DNA of 64,000 bases from BOG-908 sp963751795 (GCA_963751795.1 CAVVVI010000004.1:930001-994000); one strand, 5' to 3'. Shown: positions 34,594-44,486, numbered from the stretch's first letter. Made by a program: numbers and translations. The notes: generated from the sequence alone by a model not told the origin.

Positions 34594-36304
34594 ATGACCT
34601 TGATCGGCGCCGCGCAGATCGCGCTCGTGCTCGGGCTTGTCTTTGCCACGGCGTTTCCGCTGGGGCGCTACATGGCAGTGCTGTTCGCCGGCGGGCGCAC
34701 CTGGTTGTCGCCAGTGCTGGCCCCGGTGGAACGCGGCTTCTACGCGCTGGCGGGTATCGATGTGCAGCGCGGGATGGGGTGGCGCGGCTACGCCATGGCG
34801 CTGATCGTGCTGAACGCGCTGCATTTCGTGGTGCTCTACGCGATCCTGCGGCTGCAGGATGTGCTGCCGTTCAACCCGCAGCACGTGCCGGCGATGGCGC
34901 CGCGGCTGGCCTTCAACACGGCTGTCAGTTTCGTCACCAACACCAACTGGCAGTCCTACGCCCCCGAAATCGCAGATCAGCTACGGCGCGCAGATGATCG
35001 GGCTGACGGTGCACAATTTCCTCAGCGCCGCCACCGGCATCGCCGCGGCCGTGGCCGTGGTGCGCGCGTTCGCCGGCAGCACGATCACATCGCTCGGCAA
35101 TTTCTACGTCGATATGACGCGTGCCGTCCTCTATCTGCTGCTGCCCGTCTGCGTGGTGGTCGGCGTGGTGCTGCTGGCCGCCGGCGTGCCGCAAACCCTG
35201 CACGCTTATGCCACCGCCACAACGCTGGAGGGCGCGCGGCAGACGATCGCGCTGGGGCCAGTGGCGTTCCAGGAAGCCATCAAGGAATTCGGCACCAACG
35301 GCGGCGGTTTCTTCAACGCCAATTCCGCGCATCCGTTCGAGAATCCCTCGGCATTGACCAACGTGCTGGAAAACTGGCTGCTGCTCGCCATCCCGTTCGC
35401 GCTGGCAATCATGCTCGGCTACATGGTGGGCGAGAAGAAGCAGGGCCGTTCGCTGTTCTACGCCATGGCCATCCTGCTGACGCTGGCCGTCGCGGGCACC
35501 TACGCCGCCGAAGCCGGCGGCAACCCGCTGCTGACGCATGCCGGCGTCAGCTCGGCCATGGGCAACATGGAAGGCAAGGATGTGCGCTTCGGCACGGCGC
35601 TGTCGGCCGCGTTCAACACATCGGCCACCGGCACTTCCACCGGCGCCGTGGACAGCTTCACCGACAGCTACACGCCGCTGGGCGGCCTGGTGCCGCTGTT
35701 CCTGATGCAGCTGGGCGAGGTGACGCCGGGCGGCGTGGGCTCCGGGCTCTACACCATCATCGTATTCGCGCTGCTCAGCGTGTTCGTGGCCGGGCTGATG
35801 GTGGGGCGCACGCCGGAATATCTCGGCAAGAAGGTGCAGGCGCGCGAGATCAAGCTGGCGATGCTGGCTGTGCTGATCCTGACGCTGTTCATCCTGGGCG
35901 GTGCCGGGCTGTCGCTGGTGCTGCCTGCCGGCGTCGCCTCGCTCAGTGCGGCGGGTCCGCACGGGCTTTCCGAAATGCTGTATGCCTGGTCGTCGGCCAC
36001 CGAGAATAACGGCAGCGCCATGGCGGGGCTGACTGCCGATACGCGGTGGCTGGATTACGGACTGGGCTTGGCGATGGTGTTCGGCCGCTTCGCGTTCCTC
36101 GTGCCGGTGCTGGCGATGGCCGGTGCGATGGCCGCCAAGCCGAAATTGCCGCCCAGCGCAGGCACGTTCCCCACGACCGGGCCGCTGTTCGTGGGCCTGC
36201 TGATCGGCGTGATCATCATCCTCGGCGGCCTGCAGTTCATGCCGGCCGACGCGTTGGGGCCGCTGGCCGATCACTTCGAGCTGCAGGCCGGGCACACCCA
36301 GTAG
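34594..36304 (+). pseudogene. kdpA: K+-transporting ATPase subunit KdpA, one-base frameshift
   Basis: KdpA is the potassium-selective channel subunit of the Kdp pump. The N-terminal frame reads to SFVTNTNWQSYAP and is then lost at a C5 run (34961-34965). The next frame continues QISYGAQMIGLTVHNFLSAA and runs to the stop at 36302-36304. Dropping one C gives 569 aa, the family size. Filter regions are visible (TNTNWQSY, KEFGTNGGGFFNANSAHPFENP, FNTSATGTSTGAVDS). Because the complex needs KdpA, either the pump is dead or the C-run is a sequencing error; the latter is more likely. Confidence 0.85.
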
Positions 36305-36361
36305 CAGCACCGGCGCGCCATCAGCCCACACCGACAACCCGCGTTTTCGCAAAGGTTCAGC

Positions 36362-38392
36362 ATGCCAGCCGACACCATCAAGCTGTTCGACCGCGCCATC
36401 ATCGCGCGCGCGGTGGGCGACAGCTTCGCCAAGCTCAATCCGGTCACGCTGATGCGCAACCCGGTGATCTTCGTCACCGAGATCGTCGCCGCGCTCACCA
36501 CGCTGATCGGCGCCGAGGCGCTGCTGCGCCACCAGCCGGCCGCCTTCGCGCTCGCAGTGGCGGTGTGGCTGTGGCTGACCGTGCTGTTCGCGACGTTTGC
36601 CGAAGCCGTGGCCGAGGGCCGCGGCCGGGCGCGGGCGGAAAGCCTGCGCCGGGCGCGCACCGATACGACGGCCAAGCGCCTGGCCAACGTGGACGACCGA
36701 TTGGCGCCGACAGCCACGCCGGCCACCGCGCTGCGCGCCGGCGACCTGGTGCTGTGCGAGACGGGCGACCTGATCCCGTCGGACGGCGAGATCGTGCGCG
36801 GCATCGCCAGCGTCAACGAATCCGCCATCACCGGCGAGTCCGCGCCGGTGATCCGCGAGGCCGGCGGCGATCGCTCGGCAGTGACCGGCGGCACGCAGGT
36901 GGTGAGCGACTGGCTGGTGATCCGCATTACCGCCGACCCCGGCAGCACCTTTATCGACCGCATGATCAAGCTGGTGGAAGGTGCCGAACGGCGCAAGACA
37001 CCCAACGAGATCGCGCTGGATATCCTGCTCGCCGGCCTGACGATCATCTTCCTGATCGCGGTCGTCACACTTGTGGGTTTTGCGAAATATTCTAATACGC
37101 CACTGCCGATCCCGGTGCTGGCGGCGCTGCTGGTCACGCTGATCCCCACCACCATCGGCGGGCTGCTCTCGGCCATCGGCATTGCGGGCATGGATCGGCT
37201 GATCCGCTTCAACGTGGTGGCCACCAGCGGCCGCGCGGTTGAAGCGGCGGGCGACGTGGATGCGTTGCTGCTCGACAAGACCGGCACCATCACCTTCGGC
37301 AACCGCATGGCCGCGGCACTCCATACCGCGCCCGGCGTGGAGGAACGCGCGCTGGCCACCGCGGCGGCCTATGCCAGCCTGGGCGACGAGACACCGGAAG
37401 GGCGCTCGATCATCACCTTCGTGCGCGACCGCTACGGCATCGACGCCGAGATCCCGGCCGGTGCCGAGACGATCCCGTTCACCGCCAATACGCGCGTCTC
37501 CGGCCTCGATGCCGGCGGGCGGCGCTGGCGCAAAGGTGCGGTGGACAGCATCCTCAAGCTCGGCGGCGTAGCGGCACCCGCCGCTTTCAGCCAGAGCGTG
37601 GAGCGCATCGGCCGCGCCGGCAGCACGCCGCTGGCGGTGCTCGAAGACGGCCGGCTGCTGGGCGCAATCGAGCTGAAAGACATCGTCAAACCCGGCATCC
37701 GCGAGCGCTTCGCCGAGCTGCGGCGCATGGGCATCCGCACCATCATGGTGACCGGCGACAACCGGGTGACGGCGGCGGCGATCGCGACCGAGGCGGGCGT
37801 GGACGATTTCATCGCCGAGGCGACACCGCAGGACAAGCTGGATTACATCCGCAAGACGCAGGCCGAAGGCCGCCTTGTGGCGATGTGCGGCGACGGCACC
37901 AACGACGCGCCGGCGCTGGCGCAGGCCGATGTGGGCGTAGCGATGCAGACCGGCACGCAGGCTGCGCGCGAGGCCGGCAACATGGTCGATCTGGACAGCG
38001 ACCCCACCAAGCTGATCGAGATCGTGGAGATCGGCAAGCAGCTGCTGATCACGCGGGGATCGCTGACCACGTTCAGCATCGCCAACGATATATCCAAATA
38101 CTTCGCGATCCTGCCGGCGATCTTCGTGGCCACCTATCCCACGCTGGGCGCGCTGAACATCATGCGCCTGTCCACGCCGCAGAGTGCCATCATGTCCGCG
38201 GTAATCTTCAACGCGCTGATCATCGTGGCGCTGGTGCCGCTGGCGTTGCGCGGCGTGAAGTTCCGCGCCGTGGGCGCAGCCGCCCTGCTGCGGCGCAATC
38301 TGCTGATCTACGGCCTGGGCGGCATCATCGCGCCGTTCATCGGCATCAAGGCGATCGATCTGGTGCTGACTGCCCTGCACGTTTTTGCTTGA
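36362..38392 (+). CDS. kdpB: K+-transporting P-type ATPase subunit KdpB
   Basis: KdpB is the ATP-hydrolysing P-type subunit. The product is 676 aa. The phosphorylation motif DKTGT has its Asp at residue 305 (LLLDKTGTITFGN). TGES of the actuator domain is in ESAITGESAPVIRE. The KGA of the N-domain (WRKGAVDSI) and the GDGTNDAPALAQADVGVAM hinge are also present. TM helices are found at the N- and C-termini. It is in frame and intact, which contrasts with the disrupted kdpA before it. Confidence 0.97.
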   Translation: MPADTIKLFDRAIIARAVGDSFAKLNPVTLMRNPVIFVTEIVAALTTLIGAEALLRHQPAAFALAVAVWLWLTVLFATFAEAVAEGRGRARAESLRRARTDTTAKRLANVDDRLAPTATPATALRAGDLVLCETGDLIPSDGEIVRGIASVNESAITGESAPVIREAGGDRSAVTGGTQVVSDWLVIRITADPGSTFIDRMIKLVEGAERRKTPNEIALDILLAGLTIIFLIAVVTLVGFAKYSNTPLPIPVLAALLVTLIPTTIGGLLSAIGIAGMDRLIRFNVVATSGRAVEAAGDVDALLLDKTGTITFGNRMAAALHTAPGVEERALATAAAYASLGDETPEGRSIITFVRDRYGIDAEIPAGAETIPFTANTRVSGLDAGGRRWRKGAVDSILKLGGVAAPAAFSQSVERIGRAGSTPLAVLEDGRLLGAIELKDIVKPGIRERFAELRRMGIRTIMVTGDNRVTAAAIATEAGVDDFIAEATPQDKLDYIRKTQAEGRLVAMCGDGTNDAPALAQADVGVAMQTGTQAAREAGNMVDLDSDPTKLIEIVEIGKQLLITRGSLTTFSIANDISKYFAILPAIFVATYPTLGALNIMRLSTPQSAIMSAVIFNALIIVALVPLALRGVKFRAVGAAALLRRNLLIYGLGGIIAPFIGIKAIDLVLTALHVFA

Positions 38393-38405
38393 AGGAATGG
38401 CTGAG

Positions 38406-38999
38406 ATGATCGCGCAATTACGGCCGGCTCTGGTGATGATCGGCTTGTTCACGCTCTTGACCGGGATCGTCTTCCCGCTCGGCTTCGTGGGCCTCGGCAG
38501 CTTGGCGTTTCCGTTCCAGGCGGGCGGCAGCCTGCTGATGCGGAATGGCAAGGTGGTGGGCTCCGCCCTGATCGGGCAGGCATTCACCAGCGACCGCTAT
38601 CTGCACGGCCGGCCGTCGGCGCTGATGGGCGCCGACCCCAAGGACGCCTCCAAGCAGGTGGCGACCCCTTACGATGCCAGCGAGTCCGGTGCGTCGAACC
38701 TGGCGCCGGCCTCCAAGGCGCTGGTCGAGCGCGTGACCGCGGACGTGGCAAAGATCGGGACCGCCGGCGTGCCCGGCGACATGGTGACGAGCTCGGCCTC
38801 GGGGCTGGACCCGGATATCTCGCCGGAGAACGCGGCACTTCAGGTGGCGCGCATCGCCAAGGCCCGCGGCATGGCCGAGACGGAGGTGCGCGCGGTGCTG
38901 GCGCGGCATACCGCGGGGCCTACGCTCGGCTTCGTGGGCGCGGCGCGGGTGGATGTGCTGGGCGCTAATCTGGCGCTGGACGCAGCCGGGCGGCGCTGA
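38406..38999 (+). CDS. kdpC: K+-transporting ATPase subunit KdpC
   Basis: KdpC is the membrane-anchored periplasmic accessory subunit that raises K+ or ATP affinity. The product is 197 aa from the ATG at 38406 (GAAGGA at suitable distance). One TM helix (LVMIGLFTLLTGIVFPLGFV) is followed by the conserved SALIGQAFTSDRYLHGRPSA and SGLDPDISPENAALQVARIA. No kdpD/kdpE sensor pair follows, so Kdp regulation must be encoded elsewhere. The last 35 bp overlap the convergent acyltransferase gene. Confidence 0.95.
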   Translation: MIAQLRPALVMIGLFTLLTGIVFPLGFVGLGSLAFPFQAGGSLLMRNGKVVGSALIGQAFTSDRYLHGRPSALMGADPKDASKQVATPYDASESGASNLAPASKALVERVTADVAKIGTAGVPGDMVTSSASGLDPDISPENAALQVARIAKARGMAETEVRAVLARHTAGPTLGFVGAARVDVLGANLALDAAGRR

Positions 39000-40167
39000 G
39001 CGGGGCCGGAAAGCTCGCGCCTGTGGCGACCATGCCGCCCGGCAGCGGCACATGGCTGCCGGCGCGGCGGCGCAGGCGCAGCATCGGGCGTTCGATGAAC
39101 TGGTACGATGCTGTGGCCGCGACGGTCGCCAGCGGCAGGGCGATCGCCAGCCACAGCAGGCGGCTGGTCCCGGCCAGGCCGTCGGCCATCGCAAAGGCGC
39201 CCCAGTGCCAGAGGTAGAGCGAGTAGCTCAACCGTCCGACATGCAGCAGGGGCGGCAGCGACAGCGTGCGGGCGGCAGGGCTTGGCCGGTAGAGCAGCGC
39301 GGGCAGGATCATCATCAGCCCGATGCCTTGCGCCGTGGTGCGGAACACCTGGCGCGCGAGATCGCCGTGCAAGGCGAAGGTGGCGGCGAGCAGCAGCAGC
39401 CCGGCCGGCCACAGCCGCGCGCCGGCGGCGGCCCAAAGCGGCCGGCGCGCTTCGAGCACCGCCAGCAGCGCGCCCCAGGCGATGCTGTCGATGCGCGTGT
39501 CGGTGCCCTGGTACAGCCGGTTATAGCGCCAGGCGGCGCCCTGGATGCGGCCGCACAGCGCCGAGCCGTCCCAGCCGCAATGCCCGAACAGCCAGAACCG
39601 CCAGGCCAGCACCGCCAGGCACAGCGCGAGCAAGCCGGTCGCCAGATACCGCCAGCGCCACACCAGCGTCAGCAGCAGGGGCCACACCAGGTAGAAATGC
39701 TCCTCGATGGCCAGGGACCAGAGGATGTTGAACGGGTGGCGCACGCCCTGCAGGGTAGAGCGGTAGCCGACCCACAGATCGTACAGATTGGCGCCGTAGA
39801 ACACGGCCGCGAGCCAGCCGGGCGCGGCGATGCTGCCGCCGGCAGCCACATAGGCGAGGCCCGCTACGGCCACGTAGGCCAGGCCGGCCGGCATCAGCCG
39901 CAGCAGCCGGCGGCAATAGAAGCCGGGCAGGCCGATGCGCCCCCGCAGTGCCAGGGCGCCCAGAAGCTGGCGGGTGATCAGGTAGCCACTGATGAAGAAG
40001 AACAGCGTAACGCCGAAGGCGCCGGGCACCAGGCGCTCCAGCCCGGCATGGGCGGCCAACACGAGCAGGATCGCCACCGCGCGCAGGCCGTCGATCGCGG
40101 GAATGTAGGCGGCGTCGGGTCGCACAGTAGATCCGTTCGTGACCGTATCAGACGAACACGACGGCAC
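38965..40167 (-). CDS. Acyltransferase 3 family membrane protein (OafA/YrhL-like)
   Basis: The 400-aa protein has about ten TM helices. Family motifs: YIPAIDGLRAVAILLVLAAH (catalytic-type His), FFFISGYLITRQLL, RRLLRLMPA, WSLAIEEHFYLVWPLLL and the C-terminal SYSLYLWHWGAF. Such enzymes O-acetylate or acylate surface polysaccharides, LPS or lipids; the acceptor is unknown here. The gene is convergent with kdpC and upstream of the APS reductase, with which it shares orientation but no obvious function. Confidence 0.88.
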   Translation of the reverse strand: MPSCSSDTVTNGSTVRPDAAYIPAIDGLRAVAILLVLAAHAGLERLVPGAFGVTLFFFISGYLITRQLLGALALRGRIGLPGFYCRRLLRLMPAGLAYVAVAGLAYVAAGGSIAAPGWLAAVFYGANLYDLWVGYRSTLQGVRHPFNILWSLAIEEHFYLVWPLLLTLVWRWRYLATGLLALCLAVLAWRFWLFGHCGWDGSALCGRIQGAAWRYNRLYQGTDTRIDSIAWGALLAVLEARRPLWAAAGARLWPAGLLLLAATFALHGDLARQVFRTTAQGIGLMMILPALLYRPSPAARTLSLPPLLHVGRLSYSLYLWHWGAFAMADGLAGTSRLLWLAIALPLATVAATASYQFIERPMLRLRRRAGSHVPLPGGMVATGASFPAPLSAARLRPAPD

Positions 40168-40193
40168 TCAAAATAGCAAGGTGTGGGTGGAGG

Positions 40194-40919
40194 CTAGATC
40201 CCTGCCCCGGCGTCGCGGTGAATACCGCACTCGGTCTTGCCGGTGCCGGCCCAACGCCCGCTGCGCGGATCCTCGCCGGCTGCCACCGCGCGCGTGCAGG
40301 TGGCGCAGCCGATGGAGGGGTAGCCGGCAAGGCTGAGCGGGTGGCGCGGCAGCGCGCGGGCCAGGATCTCGGCCTCGATCTGCGCGGCGGTCCAGTGCGC
40401 CAGCGGATTCAGCTTGGTCTTGCCGCCTGTGTGCTCCTCGGCGGGCAGGTCGGCCCTTGTGGCAGATTGGTGGCGCTTGCGGCCGCTGACCCAGGCATCG
40501 AACGGCGCCAGCGCCCGGTCCAGCGGCGTCACCTTGCGGAACGCGCAGCAGGCATCCGGGTCGAAGCGCCACAGCTCGGCCCCGGGATCGTTGGCCGTCA
40601 GCTCGGCGTCGGTGGGGCCCACGCTGCGGATCTCGGTCAGCCCCAGCGTGCGCGCCAGCGTGTCGCGATAGGCCAAGGTTTCAGCGAAATGCTGGCGGGT
40701 ATCGACGAAGATCACCGGCGTGGCGGGCGCCACCTCGGCGACCAGCGCCAGCAGCACGGCCGAGTCCGCGCCGAAAGAGGAGACCACGGCAACGCGGCCG
40801 GCATGGTCGCACAGCAGCGCGCGGCGCAGCTGGGCCAGGCTGGCGGCCACATGCGGGGCCACCGCAGCATCGTCGTCGGTGTGGTCGGCGAGGTAGCTCT
40901 GGGCACAGTCGAACATCAT
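40194..40919 (-). CDS. cysH: Adenylyl-sulfate (APS/PAPS) reductase
   Basis: This enzyme reduces activated sulfate to sulfite in assimilatory sulfate reduction. The product is 241 aa. The P-loop-like substrate motif is VVSSFGADSAVLLALV. The extra cysteine pairs CC (DACCAFRK) and CxxC (IGCATCTRAV), typical of the [4Fe-4S] APS reductase type, are both present. The catalytic Cys is in TECGIH. This argues for APS rather than PAPS as substrate. The ATG at 40919 has a G-rich ribosome site. It is divergent from the QueD-like gene. Confidence 0.93.
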   Translation of the reverse strand: MMFDCAQSYLADHTDDDAAVAPHVAASLAQLRRALLCDHAGRVAVVSSFGADSAVLLALVAEVAPATPVIFVDTRQHFAETLAYRDTLARTLGLTEIRSVGPTDAELTANDPGAELWRFDPDACCAFRKVTPLDRALAPFDAWVSGRKRHQSATRADLPAEEHTGGKTKLNPLAHWTAAQIEAEILARALPRHPLSLAGYPSIGCATCTRAVAAGEDPRSGRWAGTGKTECGIHRDAGAGI

Positions 40920-41025
40920 GGCCCCCTTTCGCACTGGGTAGGACAGATTGGCGGCGCGGCACCGTGGATTAAAGGGGTTCAACGCTGGCGTCGCGTTAAA
41001 TCGGCGCCCGCGTCCGTTTGACGCT

Positions 41026-41529
41026 ATGGCACCCGGCTCCTATCCAGCGGCCGCGATGCATGCACCAGGCACCTACCGCGTCATCAAGAGCTACGGCCCG
41101 GAGCTGGGCCTGTCCTGCGCGTTCCGCCAATGGCAGGCGGGCGAGTCGCATTGCCGCTTCCTGCACGGCTACGCGCTCGGCTTCCGCTTCACCTTCGTGG
41201 CCGACACACTGGACGACCGCGGCTGGTGCATCGATTTCGGCGGGCTGAAGCCGCTGCGCGCCTGGCTGCAGGCCAATTTCGACCACACGCTGCTGGTGGC
41301 CGCCGACGATCCTGCGCTCGACACACTGCGCGCACTTGGCACAGCCGGCCTGGCCGATCTGCGGGTGATGGAGGCGGTGGGCTGCGAGGCGTTCGCGGCC
41401 CTGGCCGCGGGCTGGGCGGCTGCCTTCCTGGCGCGCGAGACCGCCGGGCGCGTCCGGGTGGAAGCCGTCGAGGTGAGCGAACACGCTGGCAATGCTGCGT
41501 GTTTTCAGCCGGCCCCCGCGCCGGCCTGA
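41026..41529 (+). CDS. 6-carboxytetrahydropterin synthase (QueD) family protein, atypical zinc site
   Basis: QueD/PTPS fold protein of about 167 aa. The conserved catalytic Cys (CRFLHGY), the Asp-His pair (NFDHTLLV) and the C-terminal Glu-His (VEVSEH) are retained. The zinc ligands differ from QueD: the first His is replaced by Phe (LSCAFRQW) and the HGH motif is HGY. This matches a divergent subgroup that I recall from alphaproteobacteria and phages. Whether it makes preQ0 precursor (queuosine) or another pterin is unknown. Start 41026 or 41056 are both possible. Confidence 0.75.
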   Translation: MAPGSYPAAAMHAPGTYRVIKSYGPELGLSCAFRQWQAGESHCRFLHGYALGFRFTFVADTLDDRGWCIDFGGLKPLRAWLQANFDHTLLVAADDPALDTLRALGTAGLADLRVMEAVGCEAFAALAAGWAAAFLARETAGRVRVEAVEVSEHAGNAACFQPAPAPA

Positions 41530-41573
41530 GCCGCGCTGGCAACCTGCCCCGGCGGCGGCGCGTTCGCCGCCGC

Positions 41574-43592
41574 ATGGACCAGACCACGACCCCTCCCCGC
41601 AGGCCGCATCGCGGCCGCCGCATCGCCGCCACCATCCTCGGCGTGCTGGCCATCGCCGTGGTTGCCCTGGTGCTGCTGTGGAACTGGGACTGGTTCATCC
41701 CGCTGGTCGAGCGCCAGGCGAGTGCGACCCTCGGCCGCAAGGTGACGATCACCCATCTGCACGTGCGGCTCGGCCGCAACACCACGGTTGCTGCCGATGG
41801 CGTGACGGTGGCCAACCCCGCCGGCTTCACCGGCACCGAGCCGCTGGCGCGCATCGCCCGGCTAACGGTGGTGGCCAACGTGATGGAATATTTCCGGCAC
41901 GGCACGATCGTGCTGCCGCACATCACCGTCGATCGCCCCGACATCCACGCCACTGCGCTGGCCGATGGCAGCAACAACTTTGCCATCAAGCTGGCGCCGG
42001 CCAAGCCCGGGGCCAAGCCGAGCCCGCCGCCGCAGCTGGGCGATCTGGAGATCAACAACGGCACGGCGCGGGTGATCGACCCGAAGGCGAAATCCGACTT
42101 CACCTCCACCATCGCCACCCGCCCGGCCAGCGGGACGGCGCCGGCCGCCATCGTGGTTGATTCCCACGGCACCTATGCGGGGCAGCCGGTCACCAGCCAG
42201 TTCGTCGGCGGGGCGCTGCTGAGCCTGCGCAACGCCAGCAACCCGTATCCAATCAACCTGCACGTGGAAAACGGGCCCACGAAGGCGGCACTTGTCGGGA
42301 CTGTGGAAAACCCGCTGAACTTCGCCGGCGCGCGGCTGAAGCTCAGCTTTTCCGGCCCCGACATGGCGCTGCTCTTTCCGCTGACCGGCATCCCGATCCC
42401 GCAGACACCGCCCTACTCCATCGCCGGCAATCTGGATTACCAGCCGCCGCGCATCCGGTTCACCAATTTCGAAGGTCGCGTCGGCGAGTCCGATCTGGGC
42501 GGCACCATCACCGCCGAGCCGCGCTCCGGCACACGGCCGGATGTGACGATGGACCTCGTCTCCCGTCGCGTGGATCTGGCCGATCTCGGCGGCTTCATCG
42601 GCACGCCGGCGGGCAAGTTGAACGCCACGGCGGGCGAGACGGCCGAGCAGAAACAGGCGGCGGCGCACGCCAAGGCCAGCAAGAACCTGTTCCCCAGCAC
42701 ACCGATCAGCCTGCCCAAGATCCGCGCAGCCGACATCCACCTCGCCTACCGGGCCGACCACATCGAGAACAAATACACGCCGTTCGATAAGCTGCGCGTG
42801 CACCTGGACATCGTGGACGGCAAGATCACGCTCAACCCGCTCGATTTCGTGGTGGGCAACGGCGATATCGACAGCGCCATCGTGCTGGCGCCCGACGCGC
42901 ACGATCTGGTGCATGCCGACGCGGAGATCGCGTTCCGCCATCTCAGCCTGGCGCGCCTGATGCAGGCGACGCACACGTTCAAGGGCGCCGGCATCATCAG
43001 CGGCCGAGCGCGGCTGCGCACCGAGGGCAATTCGCTCGCCAGCATGATGGGCCAGGGTAATGGCGAGCTGAAGCTGCTGATGACCAGCGCCGGCGACGTC
43101 TCGGCGCTGCTGGTCGATATCGCCGGGCTGGAATTCGGCAACGCGCTGCTCTCGGCTTTGGGCGTGCCGAACCGCTCGAAGATCGACTGCTTCGACCTCG
43201 ACCTGCCGCTGCAGGCGGGCATCGTGCACGTCAAAACCTTCCTGCTCGACACCGAAGAGGCGCGGGTGACCGGCGCGGGCACGCTGGATCTGCGCGACCA
43301 GACGATGGATTTCGCGCTGACGACGCGCTCGAAGCATTTCTCGATCGGCTCGCTGCCGGGCCCGATCGATCTGCGCGGGCCGATCACCAGCCCGTCGATC
43401 CGGCCCGGGGCCGAGGTGGCGGCGCGCGCCGGGGCGGCGGTGGGCCTGGGCATCCTGCTGACGCCGCTGGGCTCGCTGCTGCCCACGGTGCAGTTCGGCG
43501 TGGGCAACGACGATGCCTGCCCGAAGGCGGCCGCAACCATCCGCCAGCCGATCCACGCCCCGCCCGTAGCCGTCCGGCATCCGCACAAATAG
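41574..43592 (+). CDS. AsmA family protein
   Basis: The 672-aa inner-membrane-anchored periplasmic protein has an N-terminal TM helix (AATILGVLAIAVVALVLLWN, residues about 17-37) followed by the AsmA beta-taco repeats, with LGRKVTITHLHVRLGRN and a conserved C-terminal module TRSKHFSIGSLPGPID. AsmA proteins take part in outer-membrane lipid transport and assembly. Start chosen at 41574 because the TM helix begins soon after; the frame is open further upstream but only as a shadow of the QueD-like gene. A terminator hairpin follows. Confidence 0.9.
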   Translation: MDQTTTPPRRPHRGRRIAATILGVLAIAVVALVLLWNWDWFIPLVERQASATLGRKVTITHLHVRLGRNTTVAADGVTVANPAGFTGTEPLARIARLTVVANVMEYFRHGTIVLPHITVDRPDIHATALADGSNNFAIKLAPAKPGAKPSPPPQLGDLEINNGTARVIDPKAKSDFTSTIATRPASGTAPAAIVVDSHGTYAGQPVTSQFVGGALLSLRNASNPYPINLHVENGPTKAALVGTVENPLNFAGARLKLSFSGPDMALLFPLTGIPIPQTPPYSIAGNLDYQPPRIRFTNFEGRVGESDLGGTITAEPRSGTRPDVTMDLVSRRVDLADLGGFIGTPAGKLNATAGETAEQKQAAAHAKASKNLFPSTPISLPKIRAADIHLAYRADHIENKYTPFDKLRVHLDIVDGKITLNPLDFVVGNGDIDSAIVLAPDAHDLVHADAEIAFRHLSLARLMQATHTFKGAGIISGRARLRTEGNSLASMMGQGNGELKLLMTSAGDVSALLVDIAGLEFGNALLSALGVPNRSKIDCFDLDLPLQAGIVHVKTFLLDTEEARVTGAGTLDLRDQTMDFALTTRSKHFSIGSLPGPIDLRGPITSPSIRPGAEVAARAGAAVGLGILLTPLGSLLPTVQFGVGNDDACPKAAATIRQPIHAPPVAVRHPHK

Positions 43593-43625
43593 GCGCGCTG
43601 CCGGCCGCCGGCGCGCGGAATTTTT
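43593..43625 (+). terminator. Candidate intrinsic terminator after asmA
   Basis: A GC-rich hairpin (CGCG arms with an internal CCGG/CCGG stem, 43593-43617) is followed by AA and five T residues (43621-43625), directly after the asmA stop. Confidence 0.5.
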
Positions 43626-43663
43626 GGTTTCCTTTGACCGGGGCATCTGGAACAAGCGCCGCC

Positions 43664-44401
43664 ATGCCCTCCCTTTCCGTGCCGCTCCTCGGCGCATCCA
43701 ATCTGCGCGACCTTGGCGGCTGGCCCACGCGGGACGGGCGGCGCGTGCGCACCGGCCTGGTGTTCCGCGCCCCGGCGCTGAGCCGGCTCTCGCCCGAAGA
43801 CCAGGCGAGCGTCGCGGCGCTGGGCCTGCGCACGGTGTGCGACCTGCGCGGCGTGCGCGAGGCCGAAGCCAATCCGGTGCTGCTGGACGGTGCCACGCGG
43901 CTGGCACTGCCGATCGAGCCATCGGTAGGCGCGGGGCTGCGCGACATCCTGCGCACCGGCCAGGCCAGCGGCCATATGGCCCCGCAGGACATGCTGGACC
44001 TGCTGGCCGACGCCTATCGCGCCTACGCGCTGCAGAGCCATCCGCAATACCGCGCCTTGTTCGCCGCCATCATGGCGCCGGACGGCCTGCCGCTGCTGCT
44101 GCATTGCTCGGCCGGCAAGGACCGCACCGGCTTCGGCTCGGCACTGCTGCTGACCGCGCTGGGCGTGGCGTGGCACGACGTGCTGGAAGACTACCTGGCC
44201 ACCAACACGCTGTGGAAGCGCGAGATCGCCAGCGCGTTCGACCTGCCGCCCGAGGTCAAGGACGTGCTGCTCGGCGCGCACGAGACGCTGCTGGTAGCGG
44301 CGTTCGACGCCGTGCGCGGCACCTACGGCTCGGTGGAGGCGTACCTGGCCGAAGCGATCGGCGTGGATGTGGCGGCGCTGCGCGCCAGGCTGACGTGCTG
44401 A
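43664..44401 (+). CDS. Tyrosine-protein phosphatase (Y_phosphatase3 family)
   Basis: The 245-aa cytoplasmic phosphatase has the active-site loop HCSAGKDRTGFGS (CxxxxxR, Cys-Arg-Thr) and the N-terminal NLRDLGGWPTRDGRRVR with the family GLVFRA block. In bacteria this group dephosphorylates tyrosine or phosphoinositides, or acts on lipid phosphates. The gene heads a rightward cluster with DedA and an ATP-grasp protein; a role in envelope or exopolysaccharide control is plausible but inferred. The start ATG at 43664 was preferred over the 30-bp earlier start as the product then begins just before the family domain. Confidence 0.88.
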   Translation: MPSLSVPLLGASNLRDLGGWPTRDGRRVRTGLVFRAPALSRLSPEDQASVAALGLRTVCDLRGVREAEANPVLLDGATRLALPIEPSVGAGLRDILRTGQASGHMAPQDMLDLLADAYRAYALQSHPQYRALFAAIMAPDGLPLLLHCSAGKDRTGFGSALLLTALGVAWHDVLEDYLATNTLWKREIASAFDLPPEVKDVLLGAHETLLVAAFDAVRGTYGSVEAYLAEAIGVDVAALRARLTC

Positions 44402-44486
44402 ACACAGCAGGCTACAGCGCCCTTCCGGTGCGGGGGCGGTTGGCCCCGGCCGCATCGCGCCGGGCCGGTGCCGCGCCCCTGCCCTG

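Noticed and set aside
34934..38587. 1217-codon ORF on the minus strand over kdpA-kdpC
   Set aside because: It is antisense to kdpA, kdpB and kdpC, rich in His/Arg/Gly/Gln as expected for high-GC antisense frames, and has no family motif.
41130..41573. N-terminal extension of the AsmA protein to 41130
   Set aside because: The region is a shadow frame of the QueD-like gene; the AsmA TM anchor begins just after the ATG at 41574.
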